Below are positions 42,877 to 51,308 of a stretch of 64,000 bases of DNA, one piece after another (position 1 is the first letter of the stretch; each line of letters begins with the position of its first letter). The notes under the pieces were generated by a model, which ran no database searches, was not told where the DNA came from, and saw nothing but the letters and a program-made list of their open reading frames with translations. The DNA is from Lachnospiraceae bacterium (GTDB lineage Bacteria; Bacillota_A; Clostridia; Lachnospirales; Lachnospiraceae): contig JAFQCI010000147.1 of the NCBI GenBank assembly GCA_017416505.1, forward strand, positions 168,424-232,423. Direction: 5' to 3'. The position numbers and the translations under genes were made by a program.

Positions 42877-44151
42877 CTATCCTACAGACTCCACACCATA
42901 AATCGTAGCTATCACTTCAAACCCTTCTCCTCTATCAAAAAATGAAATATCTCCATTATATTTTTCAATTACCTTTCGAACGCTATTTATTCCCCGTCCA
43001 TGGTTATATTTATCTTCTTTTGTAGTAAGAAGTTGTTCATTTTTCTCTGGAATTTTTGTGTTCTGTATGATTAACAACATATTTCCTTCTACCATTTTAT
43101 TTTCAACCCGGATATATCTATCTTCTTTTGGTAACTTTACGCAGGCTTCAATGGCATTATCTAATAAATTTCCATACAAAACTCCAATATCACCATAATC
43201 CAGACCTATTTTATTAGGAATGCTAATGCTTACATTTGTTTCAATCCCTGCTGCTTTTGCAACTCCCATTTTGATTTTAATAATCGAATCTACAGCAGAA
43301 TTCAGAGAATAAGAAGAAGTATCCACTTTTCTTAATTCTTCATAAATAACATCAACCTGCTCAGAAAGTTGAGCCATATCTCCAGTTTCTATACAATAAA
43401 CCACTCCATACAGTTTATTTTTCAAATCGTGTTTCAGATTTTGTACATATTCATTTTTCTTTTCAAGTTCATTGTAATAAATCTCTTTATAATACATTTC
43501 TTTTCGATATTTCTCAGTTTCGTATCGTTTCCGTTCTATCATATATAGCATAAAACAATAAGTTGCTATACCAGATATCATCAGACTAATGCACATGATA
43601 TGACTATTCCGGCTCGTGGACTCCATCATAAGATTTATAATAAAACAACTATTCATCACCAGAAAGATAAAAATAAGAAGTATTCCCCACATCATTTCTT
43701 TTGGAAACTTTGAAAAATGTAACTCTTTCGAAACATAAGATTTGCAAATGAAATAAAAAACATTTCCACGAACAAACGATACTAATGCTGCTACAAAATA
43801 ATATATGTACCATTTCTCTGAATTCAAATTAAAGTTTATGGAATTTAATAGGATTAAGCCAAGAAAGTTCAGCACAATTCCAACACCTAGATAAGCAATA
43901 ATATGAATTACCTTAGACCGTTTATCGCCTTCAAACAACATTGAAAGAATACATAGATTTATGAGTAGCGCCAATAGATTCACGAAAGGAGAGCCTATTC
44001 TATTAATTCCCGACCATACAATTGCAAGCACCACAGACAAAGAAATAATTAACTTTTTAGAGATACTCTTCTTTTTTTGGAATGTATTTTGATAATACCA
44101 AAAAACAGCCAAATCATACAAATGAATCACAAACTGTATGATTAACTCCAT
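42877..44151 (-). CDS. GHKL-type sensor histidine kinase (AgrC-like)
   Basis: This 424-residue protein has six to seven N-terminal membrane spans (about 5-205), a linker helix, the phospho-acceptor His in QNLKHDLKNKLYG and a GHKL ATPase with NLLDNAIEAC and GRGINSVRKVIEKYNG. This is the AgrC/ComD-like class that usually senses peptides and signals to a LytTR response regulator. No response regulator is adjacent; the upstream partner gene encodes an XRE protein 30 nt away. Confidence 0.88.
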   Translation of the reverse strand: MELIIQFVIHLYDLAVFWYYQNTFQKKKSISKKLIISLSVVLAIVWSGINRIGSPFVNLLALLINLCILSMLFEGDKRSKVIHIIAYLGVGIVLNFLGLILLNSINFNLNSEKWYIYYFVAALVSFVRGNVFYFICKSYVSKELHFSKFPKEMMWGILLIFIFLVMNSCFIINLMMESTSRNSHIMCISLMISGIATYCFMLYMIERKRYETEKYRKEMYYKEIYYNELEKKNEYVQNLKHDLKNKLYGVVYCIETGDMAQLSEQVDVIYEELRKVDTSSYSLNSAVDSIIKIKMGVAKAAGIETNVSISIPNKIGLDYGDIGVLYGNLLDNAIEACVKLPKEDRYIRVENKMVEGNMLLIIQNTKIPEKNEQLLTTKEDKYNHGRGINSVRKVIEKYNGDISFFDRGEGFEVIATIYGVESVG

Positions 44152-44181
44152 CTTTACACCAACCTTTTCATAAATTCAGAA

Positions 44182-44520
44182 CTATTGCTTTTTTACAATA
44201 CGAGACATATATTCCAATACTCTGTCAATAAAGGCATCCTTTTGTTCCTTGTTACAATTTGCTATATAATACTCTACATCAAAATCATTCTTCATACACG
44301 AACCTGCTACCAAATAAGTAGGGTCTATTCCATATTCCTGCAATAAAATCAATAGCTTTGCCGCCGACAATCCTGTAGCTCCTGACTCATATTTTCTATA
44401 ATGCTCTTCTGATACTCCAAGAGAAATTGCAAATTCTGCCTGGGTACGTCCCAAATTTGTCCTAGCTTCTCTTAATCTCTTTCCTATTTGTATATTGGCA
44501 TTTTTCCTGATATTATCCAT
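44182..44520 (-). CDS. XRE family regulator paired with the GHKL kinase
   Basis: This 112-residue protein has an N-terminal Cro/C1 helix-turn-helix (IGKRLREARTNLGRTQAEFAISLGVSEEHYRKYESGATGLS) and a C-terminal helical part ending LEYMSRIVKKQ. The start at 44520 follows GGAGG by 8 nt. It is the first gene of a two-gene operon with the kinase, which suggests that they work together though the link between them is unknown. A TAACCGA/TCGGTTA dyad (44606-44622) upstream may be an operator. Confidence 0.85.
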   Translation of the reverse strand: MDNIRKNANIQIGKRLREARTNLGRTQAEFAISLGVSEEHYRKYESGATGLSAAKLLILLQEYGIDPTYLVAGSCMKNDFDVEYYIANCNKEQKDAFIDRVLEYMSRIVKKQ

Positions 44521-44674
44521 ATTTTGCACCTCCGTATGAATAAAATCATATCAACGTAAGAGCAAAATATACAGAATATAAAATAACCCAGAGTTATGTA
44601 TTTTTTAACCGAATATCGGTTATTTTTATGATATCTACTCGAAATGATAAAATCATAAGTCACTTTACGTAAAA

Positions 44675-44708
44675 AACCTCAAACGTCTATTATTAAACAT
44701 TTGAGGTT
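44675..44708 (-). terminator. Terminator of tRNA-Gly
   Basis: AACCTCAAA and TTTGAGGTT form the stem, followed on the minus strand by TTTTTT. Confidence 0.8.
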
Positions 44709-44720
44709 ACAAATAAAAAA

Positions 44721-44792
<72 letters not shown>

Positions 44793-44899
44793 AAATAATA
44801 ACTATGAACTTTTTGTTCTCACGAACAATTAATATATTATCATAAAGGCATATCTCTTGTCAACACTTTTTTATATAAAATAACCATTTATTTAAAACA

Positions 44900-44945
44900 A
44901 AAAACTGACAATCCTGTTTCTCTCATCACATTATTGTCAGTTTTT
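44900..44945. terminator. Terminator of the TPR-DUF4037 gene
   Basis: AAAAACTGACAAT and ATTGTCAGTTTTT form a 13-bp stem with runs on both sides. Confidence 0.85.
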
Positions 44946-44999
44946 ATGTTTTATTTAACTACTACGTTTTGTTATGATTTATGAACATTATTGCTATAA

Positions 45000-46799
45000 T
45001 TATTTCTTGTTACTATCCTCTAAAATGCTTCTTACATGATTTTGTAACAAATTATCTGCAGAATCGTAATAATGCAATGCCTGTAAGCTTTCTTTTATCT
45101 TTTCGCATATTTTTTCCATAAGAAGAACCTTTTTATCTGCTTCATTGATTCCCTCTACAAAATATGCGTTACCGCCCCAACTATCCTGCTGACCATCCAT
45201 TAATAACAATTCTTCCAAATCTGCCTCTACTTCTCCCAGAATCGGAAGGTCCTTTAAACTAATCATGCTCCATTTATAAAATGGAGTATATTTCTTATTC
45301 AGCAAATGAATCAAGTGGACACAACTGGTAACAAATTCACCTACCGCCATTTGAGCGATGGCAGGCTGATTTCTTAACATCATTCTTTGATAATTATACT
45401 GACCACTTTGTGACATTTTAGCAACCTCTGCCGCAATCTTTTTTAATTGACAAGGCTTGCTGTAATATCCCGCAATTCGGTTACGAATCCGTGTAAATTC
45501 TCCAAAATCATCCCGGAATACTTCGCCATTTATAGATAGGCTTAAATTACATTCATCCAAATCTTCATATTCAAACTCATCTAAGAAAGAACGGTCTGTT
45601 TGAAGAATTTCCCGATAAAATCCTTCAATGGTCTTAACACCTGTTCTGCTCTTTCCCTTTTTGGTTTCTAATCGTTCAAAACCTAAATACCTCTTCGGAA
45701 GCTTTTCATATTCCTCTTCCAAAGCTGCACCAATCATTTGATAATCTGCATTGGTAAGCCACAAAATGAATCCTGGTCCAAAATCATGGTCTCTGGAAAT
45801 TTCATCATCATATCCATAACATTCCGAACCATAACCTACCAGACCTACTGCTATTTTATCTGCATACTCCTTAAATTTTTCCTCAATCATTGGTTTTCCA
45901 TATTCCAGATAATACCTCTTACATAATTCCATACCTGAAATACCCAAATCCAGACGTTCCATTACGCCTTTCGCCTTATCCAGAATCAGCTTTGCCCGCT
46001 CCGTTTCACCCAGTTCTTTTAGAACTTTCGCATACTTTTCACAAGCTGCCGCATAAGCCTGGTCCTCCCCGACGTTTTGCTTCATAATCTGTAACGCTTC
46101 TTCATAATATTTCTTGCAATTATCCAACTGTCCCAACTGATAATATGCTTCACCCATGGTACACAATGCAACACCATAGTTTCTATCCTGATTTTCTTCC
46201 GTTGCATGATAAAGTTTCAACGCTTTCTTTAAGTGGGTAATGGCTGTTTCCACTTCTTTTTTCTGAAGATAAGTATCTGCCAGTTTCGTATGTATCATAG
46301 AAACTTCAGAAACATTATCATTCATGGTCGCAATCTCCAGAGCTTTTTTCAGACAAACTATCGCCTGATTCCATTGTTTTAATTCCTGATACAATACGCT
46401 CATGCTGTGATACAAACAGCCCCATCTGGAATCATTCTTTTCCAGTTTTCCTTCAAAACAAGGGAATACTTGCAGATAAAAACTTCTGGCTTCTTCTAAT
46501 TTATCCGCCATTCGATAAGCCGATGCCACATTTAATAACAGACTGCCATATTCTATATTTCCTTCCAATTCTAAATCTTCCGCTAATGTTAAAATCTTCT
46601 CACAAATCTTGATACTGTCTGAATATCTTCCTACGGTTTTATAGTAAGTTACTAATTCGTTTAATAAGGAAATCAATGCACCTGTATCTTTTTCTTCCAT
46701 AGCTTCTTCTGCTTTCCCAAGCAGGAAAGGCTCTATGGCATCCGTCTGTTTTAATGTAGATAAATAATCCAATTCTTCTAAAACGCATTTTATATCCAT
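45000..46799 (-). CDS. TPR repeat protein with DUF4037 nucleotidyltransferase-like domain
   Basis: This 599-residue protein has about eight tetratricopeptide repeats in its first half (for example YGSLLLNVASAYRMADKLEEA and YGVALCTMGEAYYQLGQLDN) and a C-terminal DUF4037 region. The latter starts with GLVGYGSECYGYDDEISRDHDFG, a GS-x-x-x-G-x-DD-x-S-x-DHD pattern like that of minimal nucleotidyltransferases, followed by the long helical DUF4037 tail. It may add a nucleotide to a substrate bound or recruited through the TPRs. The start at 46799 follows GGAGG by 8 nt. It is monocistronic. Confidence 0.8.
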   Translation of the reverse strand: MDIKCVLEELDYLSTLKQTDAIEPFLLGKAEEAMEEKDTGALISLLNELVTYYKTVGRYSDSIKICEKILTLAEDLELEGNIEYGSLLLNVASAYRMADKLEEARSFYLQVFPCFEGKLEKNDSRWGCLYHSMSVLYQELKQWNQAIVCLKKALEIATMNDNVSEVSMIHTKLADTYLQKKEVETAITHLKKALKLYHATEENQDRNYGVALCTMGEAYYQLGQLDNCKKYYEEALQIMKQNVGEDQAYAAACEKYAKVLKELGETERAKLILDKAKGVMERLDLGISGMELCKRYYLEYGKPMIEEKFKEYADKIAVGLVGYGSECYGYDDEISRDHDFGPGFILWLTNADYQMIGAALEEEYEKLPKRYLGFERLETKKGKSRTGVKTIEGFYREILQTDRSFLDEFEYEDLDECNLSLSINGEVFRDDFGEFTRIRNRIAGYYSKPCQLKKIAAEVAKMSQSGQYNYQRMMLRNQPAIAQMAVGEFVTSCVHLIHLLNKKYTPFYKWSMISLKDLPILGEVEADLEELLLMDGQQDSWGGNAYFVEGINEADKKVLLMEKICEKIKESLQALHYYDSADNLLQNHVRSILEDSNKK

Positions 46800-46931
46800 A
46801 TATACACCCTCCATTCCAGGGATACCCTCTAATCTCACCCCGCTATGCTATAAAGGCACTTTTATCTGTAAAAATTTCCTACAATAATAGAACCAGTCCC
46901 CAATCATTTATATGGACAATTTAAAATAACA

Positions 46932-47771
46932 TTATTTAGCGAAGTTCAATTCAATGTTCCCCATATCATTGGTTACTTCCAACGGAATTTCTCCTTCTGA
47001 TTTATGTGTGGAACCATAGTCCTCACCGTTAATCGAAAGTTCTCCCATATCTATTTTAGCATATATTTCATAGGATTCAACAGGTTTTTCGAAACTCATT
47101 TCTACATTTCCCATATTACAATTTACTGTTCCTGCATCGGTTAAATCTATGCTATGAATTTCCACATTTCCCTTATCTGTCTCAACTTTAATTTCCCCCG
47201 TGACTGCTTCTTCCATCACTATATTTCCCATATCTACATCAATATGAATCTCTTCTGCAAAGCATTTCTCAAATTCCACACTGCCCATATCACAGCTAAC
47301 ATCTAAGATAGAAGCATTTATTTCCTCCACATAAAGACTTCCCATATCTACTTCCATTGTTATGTTCTCAAATGTCGCATCTTCCGGATAATATATTTTT
47401 ACTGTATTTTCTCTATCATTCGCATATCCAAAACCAAAATTCATAAAAATAGACTCTTCTTTTTGTTTTATCACCAATGTATCATCTTCTACTTCATATT
47501 GTAAAATACCGGCACACTCCTTAAATTCAACATAATAATCATCCGAAGGAACAAATTCGATATTACTGCTTTGAAGGTCGATATTTATGTTATGAAACTC
47601 CTCTACCAAAGATTTTTCCAATGTTGTGGTTTCCTGACTAATTTTAAACTCTCCATCCGTCCAAACCACAAGGGTAGAAGCTCCTAATTTCAATGCAAAA
47701 ATTATCATTGCTGCTCCTAGTAACATCAAAATCACAGCAGCAATACACCATCTTTTAACACTCTTTCTCAT
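46932..47771 (-). CDS. DUF4097 beta-solenoid membrane-anchored protein
   Basis: This 279-residue protein has one N-terminal membrane span (about 8-30) and an ectodomain of repeated short beta strands with the recurring pattern x-D-M-G-x-x-x-V/I-E (VDMGSLYVEE, CDMGSVEFEK, VDMGNIVMEE, CNMGNVEMSF, NDMGNIELNF), typical of DUF4097. It is the third gene of a PadR-HAAS-DUF4097 operon, overlapping the HAAS gene by 17 nt. These operons are thought to report on the envelope; the ligand is unknown. Confidence 0.88.
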   Translation of the reverse strand: MRKSVKRWCIAAVILMLLGAAMIIFALKLGASTLVVWTDGEFKISQETTTLEKSLVEEFHNINIDLQSSNIEFVPSDDYYVEFKECAGILQYEVEDDTLVIKQKEESIFMNFGFGYANDRENTVKIYYPEDATFENITMEVDMGSLYVEEINASILDVSCDMGSVEFEKCFAEEIHIDVDMGNIVMEEAVTGEIKVETDKGNVEIHSIDLTDAGTVNCNMGNVEMSFEKPVESYEIYAKIDMGELSINGEDYGSTHKSEGEIPLEVTNDMGNIELNFAK

Positions 47772-48384
47772 GTTTTTTCCCTCCCTTTACGATTTTAGAT
47801 ATAAACCATGTAATCGCCTTTATAATTAACTTTATAATCTGAATTGTTAATAGAACTGCTCCTATGCCAAATCCCGTCATAAACAAACTGCATCCAATAA
47901 AAAATACGGTAGTAATAGGAGAAACAGCAATCAGACTAATTCCTACTACAAAGGAAATAATTCCTACTCCTAAAAAACATATATCCACAACTGCAACCGA
48001 AAAACATACTGCTACCAAACATATAAAAAGTGCAAAGATAACAGCAACAACAGCAATTGCGAATGGAAATGCTATAGGCGCCGCAAAAATGCCTAATATA
48101 ATCAGCCACACATTTGTTGCCATACTATTCTTTTTCTTTTCTTTCGATTCCTCCTCCGCATAACCTGTTCCCTGACCTACTACAGCCAAAGACTTTACTG
48201 CACATTCCCGGATAATACCATTCGCTACTTCCTTAGGTGAACCTAATTTTTCAATTACTTCCTCTGCATTTTCTCCGGCTTCTTCCAGGTATTCTCTATA
48301 ATATTGCATTGCCTCTACCCGTTCCACTTCCGGTAGCTTTTTCAAATTTCGCTCTAATTCTGCTAAATATTCTTCTTTACTCAT
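47755..48384 (-). CDS. HAAS/DUF1700 domain membrane protein
   Basis: This 209-residue protein starts with a clear HAAS domain (MSKEEYLAELERNLKKLPEVERVEAMQYYREYLEEAGENAEEVIEKLGSP split over residues 1-50), then four to five hydrophobic spans. It overlaps padR by 8 nt and the DUF4097 gene by 17 nt. HAAS proteins are the usual partners of PadR repressors and probably carry the signal that relieves repression. Confidence 0.9.
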   Translation of the reverse strand: MSKEEYLAELERNLKKLPEVERVEAMQYYREYLEEAGENAEEVIEKLGSPKEVANGIIRECAVKSLAVVGQGTGYAEEESKEKKKNSMATNVWLIILGIFAAPIAFPFAIAVVAVIFALFICLVAVCFSVAVVDICFLGVGIISFVVGISLIAVSPITTVFFIGCSLFMTGFGIGAVLLTIQIIKLIIKAITWFISKIVKGGKKHEKEC

Positions 48385-48694
48385 CTATTTTCCCTCCTAT
48401 CAATTCCTCAATTTTATCTCGGTATGAAATCCATTCCTCTTTATAATATCGGAATCTCATCCTTCCCTCCTGAGTAATCGTATAATACCTTCGATTTCTC
48501 CCATTAAAAGGCTGGTCATAAGTACTTACCAATCCTTCTTTTTGGAGCCTGCGTAAAATCGGATATAAAGTAGATTCTGAAATATCAAATACTTCCTGAA
48601 TTTGCTTTGTTAATGTGTATCCATAGGCATCTTCTTCTTTTAATACCGCTAAAACACAGGTATCCAATAAAGGTGTTCCTAATTGAAATATCAT
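48377..48694 (-). CDS. PadR family transcriptional regulator
   Basis: This 105-residue winged-helix protein reads LLDTCVLAVLKEEDAYGYTLTKQIQEVF, ISESTLYPILRRLQKEGLVSTY and GRNRRYYTITQEGRMRFRYY, the standard PadR signature. It is the first gene of its operon and likely represses it through the AT-rich dyad at 48711-48733. Confidence 0.95.
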   Translation of the reverse strand: MIFQLGTPLLDTCVLAVLKEEDAYGYTLTKQIQEVFDISESTLYPILRRLQKEGLVSTYDQPFNGRNRRYYTITQEGRMRFRYYKEEWISYRDKIEELIGGKIDE

Positions 48695-48710
48695 ATTATT
48701 CCTCCCATCT

Positions 48711-48733
48711 AATATTATATATCATATAATATT
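48711..48733. promoter_or_regulatory. Operator-like dyad of the second PadR operon
   Basis: AATATTATAT-ATC-ATATAATATT lies between the -10 and the padR start. Its sequence is unlike the CTACTGTT dyads of the first PadR locus. Confidence 0.6.
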
Positions 48734-48743
48734 GTTTTAATAT

Positions 48744-48772
48744 AATATATTACACTACCAACAATTTGTCAA
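48744..48772 (-). promoter_or_regulatory. Sigma-A promoter of padR-HAAS-DUF4097
   Basis: TTGACA (48772-48767), 17 nt and TATATT (48749-48744) on the minus strand. Confidence 0.8.
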
Positions 48773-48813
48773 CACCTTTTTCAACATATAAAAACAAAAC
48801 TCTGTCCTAACGT

Positions 48814-48846
48814 GTTACTGTCCACTCGTGCCTCGTAAACAGTAAC
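48814..48846. repeat. Degenerate dispersed palindrome GTTACTG...CAGTAAC
   Basis: The 7-bp ends and the internal TCCACTCGTG resemble the GTTACTGTTCAC family; the middle is altered. Confidence 0.5.
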
Positions 48847-48882
48847 GACCTAACAACATCGAAATTTCCTACAAAACAAAAG

Positions 48883-48912
48883 AAAAAAAACCGTGGTGAA
48901 ACTCACCACGGT
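48883..48912 (-). terminator. Terminator of the 693-residue protein gene
   Basis: ACCGTGGTGA and TCACCACGGT form a 10-bp stem with a 3-nt loop, followed on the minus strand by an eight-T run. Confidence 0.9.
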
Positions 48913-48926
48913 TCATATGCATGCTC

Positions 48927-51008
48927 TTACATTGGAATTAAATCTAAATGTAATTTCTTAATTACCTTTAAGGTATGACTTCTAAAGTCTTCCGCATCAT
49001 TTAAATCTAACATCTTATCTTTATCCAGTTGTTTTTCCATTAAAGCCTTAATCCAGTCTTCCAGATATTTTCTAACATAAGCAACATTTTCTTCACTCTT
49101 ATTGATTAAGAACTTATCTACATTATTAATATAGGTAATAACATTGCTTTCCTGCTTTGCAGCAGTAGAAGTCTGATTACTTTCATCCGATAATTCAATT
49201 ACTTTACCAGTCTTAGTAATAATGACTCTCTTGCTTTGAGTATCGTCTTTCTTTTCTTCCGGAGCCTTTCTACTGATTAAGATTTCTACTGCCTTAATCA
49301 AACAAGCTACAGAATAAGTACGTTCCTCTGGTGTCTGCTTGTCCACACCCTTATCCAGATACTGATTCCATAACCATTCTGATTTATAAATCATTTCAGA
49401 AAGGTGAGGATGTCTAAGAAGTTTTAATGCATCTTGTTCAGAAGGACTTAACTTATTACCAAACAAAGAACCTTTTTCATTGCTTTCCTGCACATATCTG
49501 GTTCCCAGCTTAATTTCTCCGTAAGTCTTCAAGAACATCTTTTCTGCTTTCTTTGTATCATAATTAGTATTAATGATATTAATCTTACCATTATTCAAAC
49601 CATGTTTAATCATTTCATCTGCTGCAATAAATACAAGATGTTTCTGTCTGTCTTCCAATAACTTCTTAATTTCAAAGTTCGCCTTATTCTTTTCTACGAT
49701 AGAATTCTTACGAACCTTGAATGCTTTTATCTTTTCCTTAATACTGAACAAATTCTTTAATAAAGTAGGATTACTATTTACATAGGTTCCTGTCCAGTTT
49801 AATTCCACATACTGATGTTCAATACGGTTCGATAATTCATATACATTATATCCATCAAATAATACATTCAATGTAGTATATAATAATTCAAGGATTTCAT
49901 ATTTTTCTTCCCAGGAATGAGAAGAAACATCCTGATTTACCAATGCCTTAATTCCACATTCATAGAAAATCAGATTGTATTCATATAATCCTTCAAAAAT
50001 ATTACTCTTATCTGTTAAGGACTGACCTGCACCTAATACCTGTAAATTCTTCTTCATAACAGGTTCGTCTTCAATAAATTTATATACCTTCTTAATGAAC
50101 TGAGATACTTCCGTAATCAATCCATCGATACGACGGTTATAAATATCCTGCTTTGAAATAGCAGTTACCACTGCTCTGTTTAAGAAATTCGTATACTGCG
50201 CATTATCACAATGACGAATCAAATCCTTAAAGCTATCATATACTTTTAAGTTATCAATTGGAATAAATTCTGCATTTAAACCATAAAACTCAAAGGCTTT
50301 CTCATAATTTAAGTTACGGACAAATTCATTAAATAATCCCATACTGAAATGTAACTTATAATCACTTGGTACATTCTCATCTTCAATCAGATAATCATAT
50401 AATACTTCAAGGTTATTCAGGTATGTTTCCGGAGAACGAATTTGTGCTGCAACATCAATATCCATAACAACACTGATTAAATCCAAATATCCCATAATTG
50501 CCTTATCAAAGCATTTCGGTCTTTCTTCGATTTCTAATACCTGGAAATATGTATTAATCAATTGAGGAGCTATCTTTTCCCCAATCAATCTCATGGCAAC
50601 TTCAAATTTTTCACATTGATATAAATAAATCAACCAAATACTATAACGATATACACCGGATACCGCAACTGGTGCATCAATCTGATTCGGGTCAATATCA
50701 CCATACACGAACTTAAATAATGGTTCAATCCAATCTTCGATTTCATAGCGTTCCGGTTTCTTTATATATTCCTGAACAAAGTCTGATAACTCATATAACT
50801 TCGTACATGAATTTCTCGTTTCATCATCTACATTAACTGCAGATAAATCAAAATCATTTTCTTTTAAATAATCGATAACTAATGCATAAAAACCTTCTTC
50901 GACCTGTTCATTTAAAAATCGAAATAATAGGCTTTTATTACTAGAAGATGCAATCGTCAGCATACTATTCTCATTTGTAGCAGAAACGCTAGCTGGTAAT
51001 GACTTCAT
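48927..51008 (-). CDS. Large soluble protein of unknown family (693 aa)
   Basis: I do not recognise this protein. It has no signal peptide and no membrane span. It is rich in Lys, Glu, Asn, Tyr and long helices, with an all-alpha look (for example NLEVLYDYLIEDENVPSDYKLHF and WLIYLYQCEKFEVAMRLIGEKI), which suggests helical-repeat architecture. A lower-complexity stretch near 585-625 (EEKKDDTQSK, TSTAAKQES) may link two domains. TAGGAGGA precedes the ATG. It is monocistronic with a strong terminator, and the codon use looks like that of its neighbours, so it is not obviously foreign. Confidence 0.8.
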   Translation of the reverse strand: MKSLPASVSATNENSMLTIASSSNKSLLFRFLNEQVEEGFYALVIDYLKENDFDLSAVNVDDETRNSCTKLYELSDFVQEYIKKPERYEIEDWIEPLFKFVYGDIDPNQIDAPVAVSGVYRYSIWLIYLYQCEKFEVAMRLIGEKIAPQLINTYFQVLEIEERPKCFDKAIMGYLDLISVVMDIDVAAQIRSPETYLNNLEVLYDYLIEDENVPSDYKLHFSMGLFNEFVRNLNYEKAFEFYGLNAEFIPIDNLKVYDSFKDLIRHCDNAQYTNFLNRAVVTAISKQDIYNRRIDGLITEVSQFIKKVYKFIEDEPVMKKNLQVLGAGQSLTDKSNIFEGLYEYNLIFYECGIKALVNQDVSSHSWEEKYEILELLYTTLNVLFDGYNVYELSNRIEHQYVELNWTGTYVNSNPTLLKNLFSIKEKIKAFKVRKNSIVEKNKANFEIKKLLEDRQKHLVFIAADEMIKHGLNNGKINIINTNYDTKKAEKMFLKTYGEIKLGTRYVQESNEKGSLFGNKLSPSEQDALKLLRHPHLSEMIYKSEWLWNQYLDKGVDKQTPEERTYSVACLIKAVEILISRKAPEEKKDDTQSKRVIITKTGKVIELSDESNQTSTAAKQESNVITYINNVDKFLINKSEENVAYVRKYLEDWIKALMEKQLDKDKMLDLNDAEDFRSHTLKVIKKLHLDLIPM

Positions 51009-51144
51009 TTCCTCTTCCTCCTAACACATTTAGCAATTATGTATAATTTTTTAAACCATGTAGTAATATTAGCACAAATTCTTCCTAATTTCAAGAAAAA
51101 GGATTTGAAAATCGTAGATTCTATCCAATGTTTTTTGTGCAAAA

Positions 51145-51187
51145 TTACAATAGACTAAAATTTATGGCAAATTTTAGTCTATTGTAA
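51145..51187. repeat. Perfect 19-bp hairpin in the pbuG-693aa gap
   Basis: Arms at 51145-51163 and 51169-51187 (TTACAATAGACTAAAATTT and its complement) enclose a 5-nt loop. On the minus strand only a short TTTT follows, so it may be a weak terminator for the permease gene. Confidence 0.75.
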
Positions 51188-51227
51188 ACAAATATTAAAC
51201 TCAGTATCTATGCATTTCCACAATATA

Positions 51228-51295
51228 ATGATACCAAGGCTACAAAGTGTATAACAATCCGTAGGTATCATGGGTTCAAAATGCCTTTTGCCCCC
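51228..51295. repeat. ATGATACC/GGTATCAT hairpin with adjacent CAAAA/TTTTG stem
   Basis: ATGATACC (51228-51235) and GGTATCAT (51264-51271) are followed by GGG-TT-CAAAA...TTTTG-CCCC (51272-51295). The first module and the GGGT(T)CAAAA segment are shared with 25364-25438. It lies just past the permease stop codon. Confidence 0.65.
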
Positions 51296-51308
51296 AACAT
51301 CATATAAT

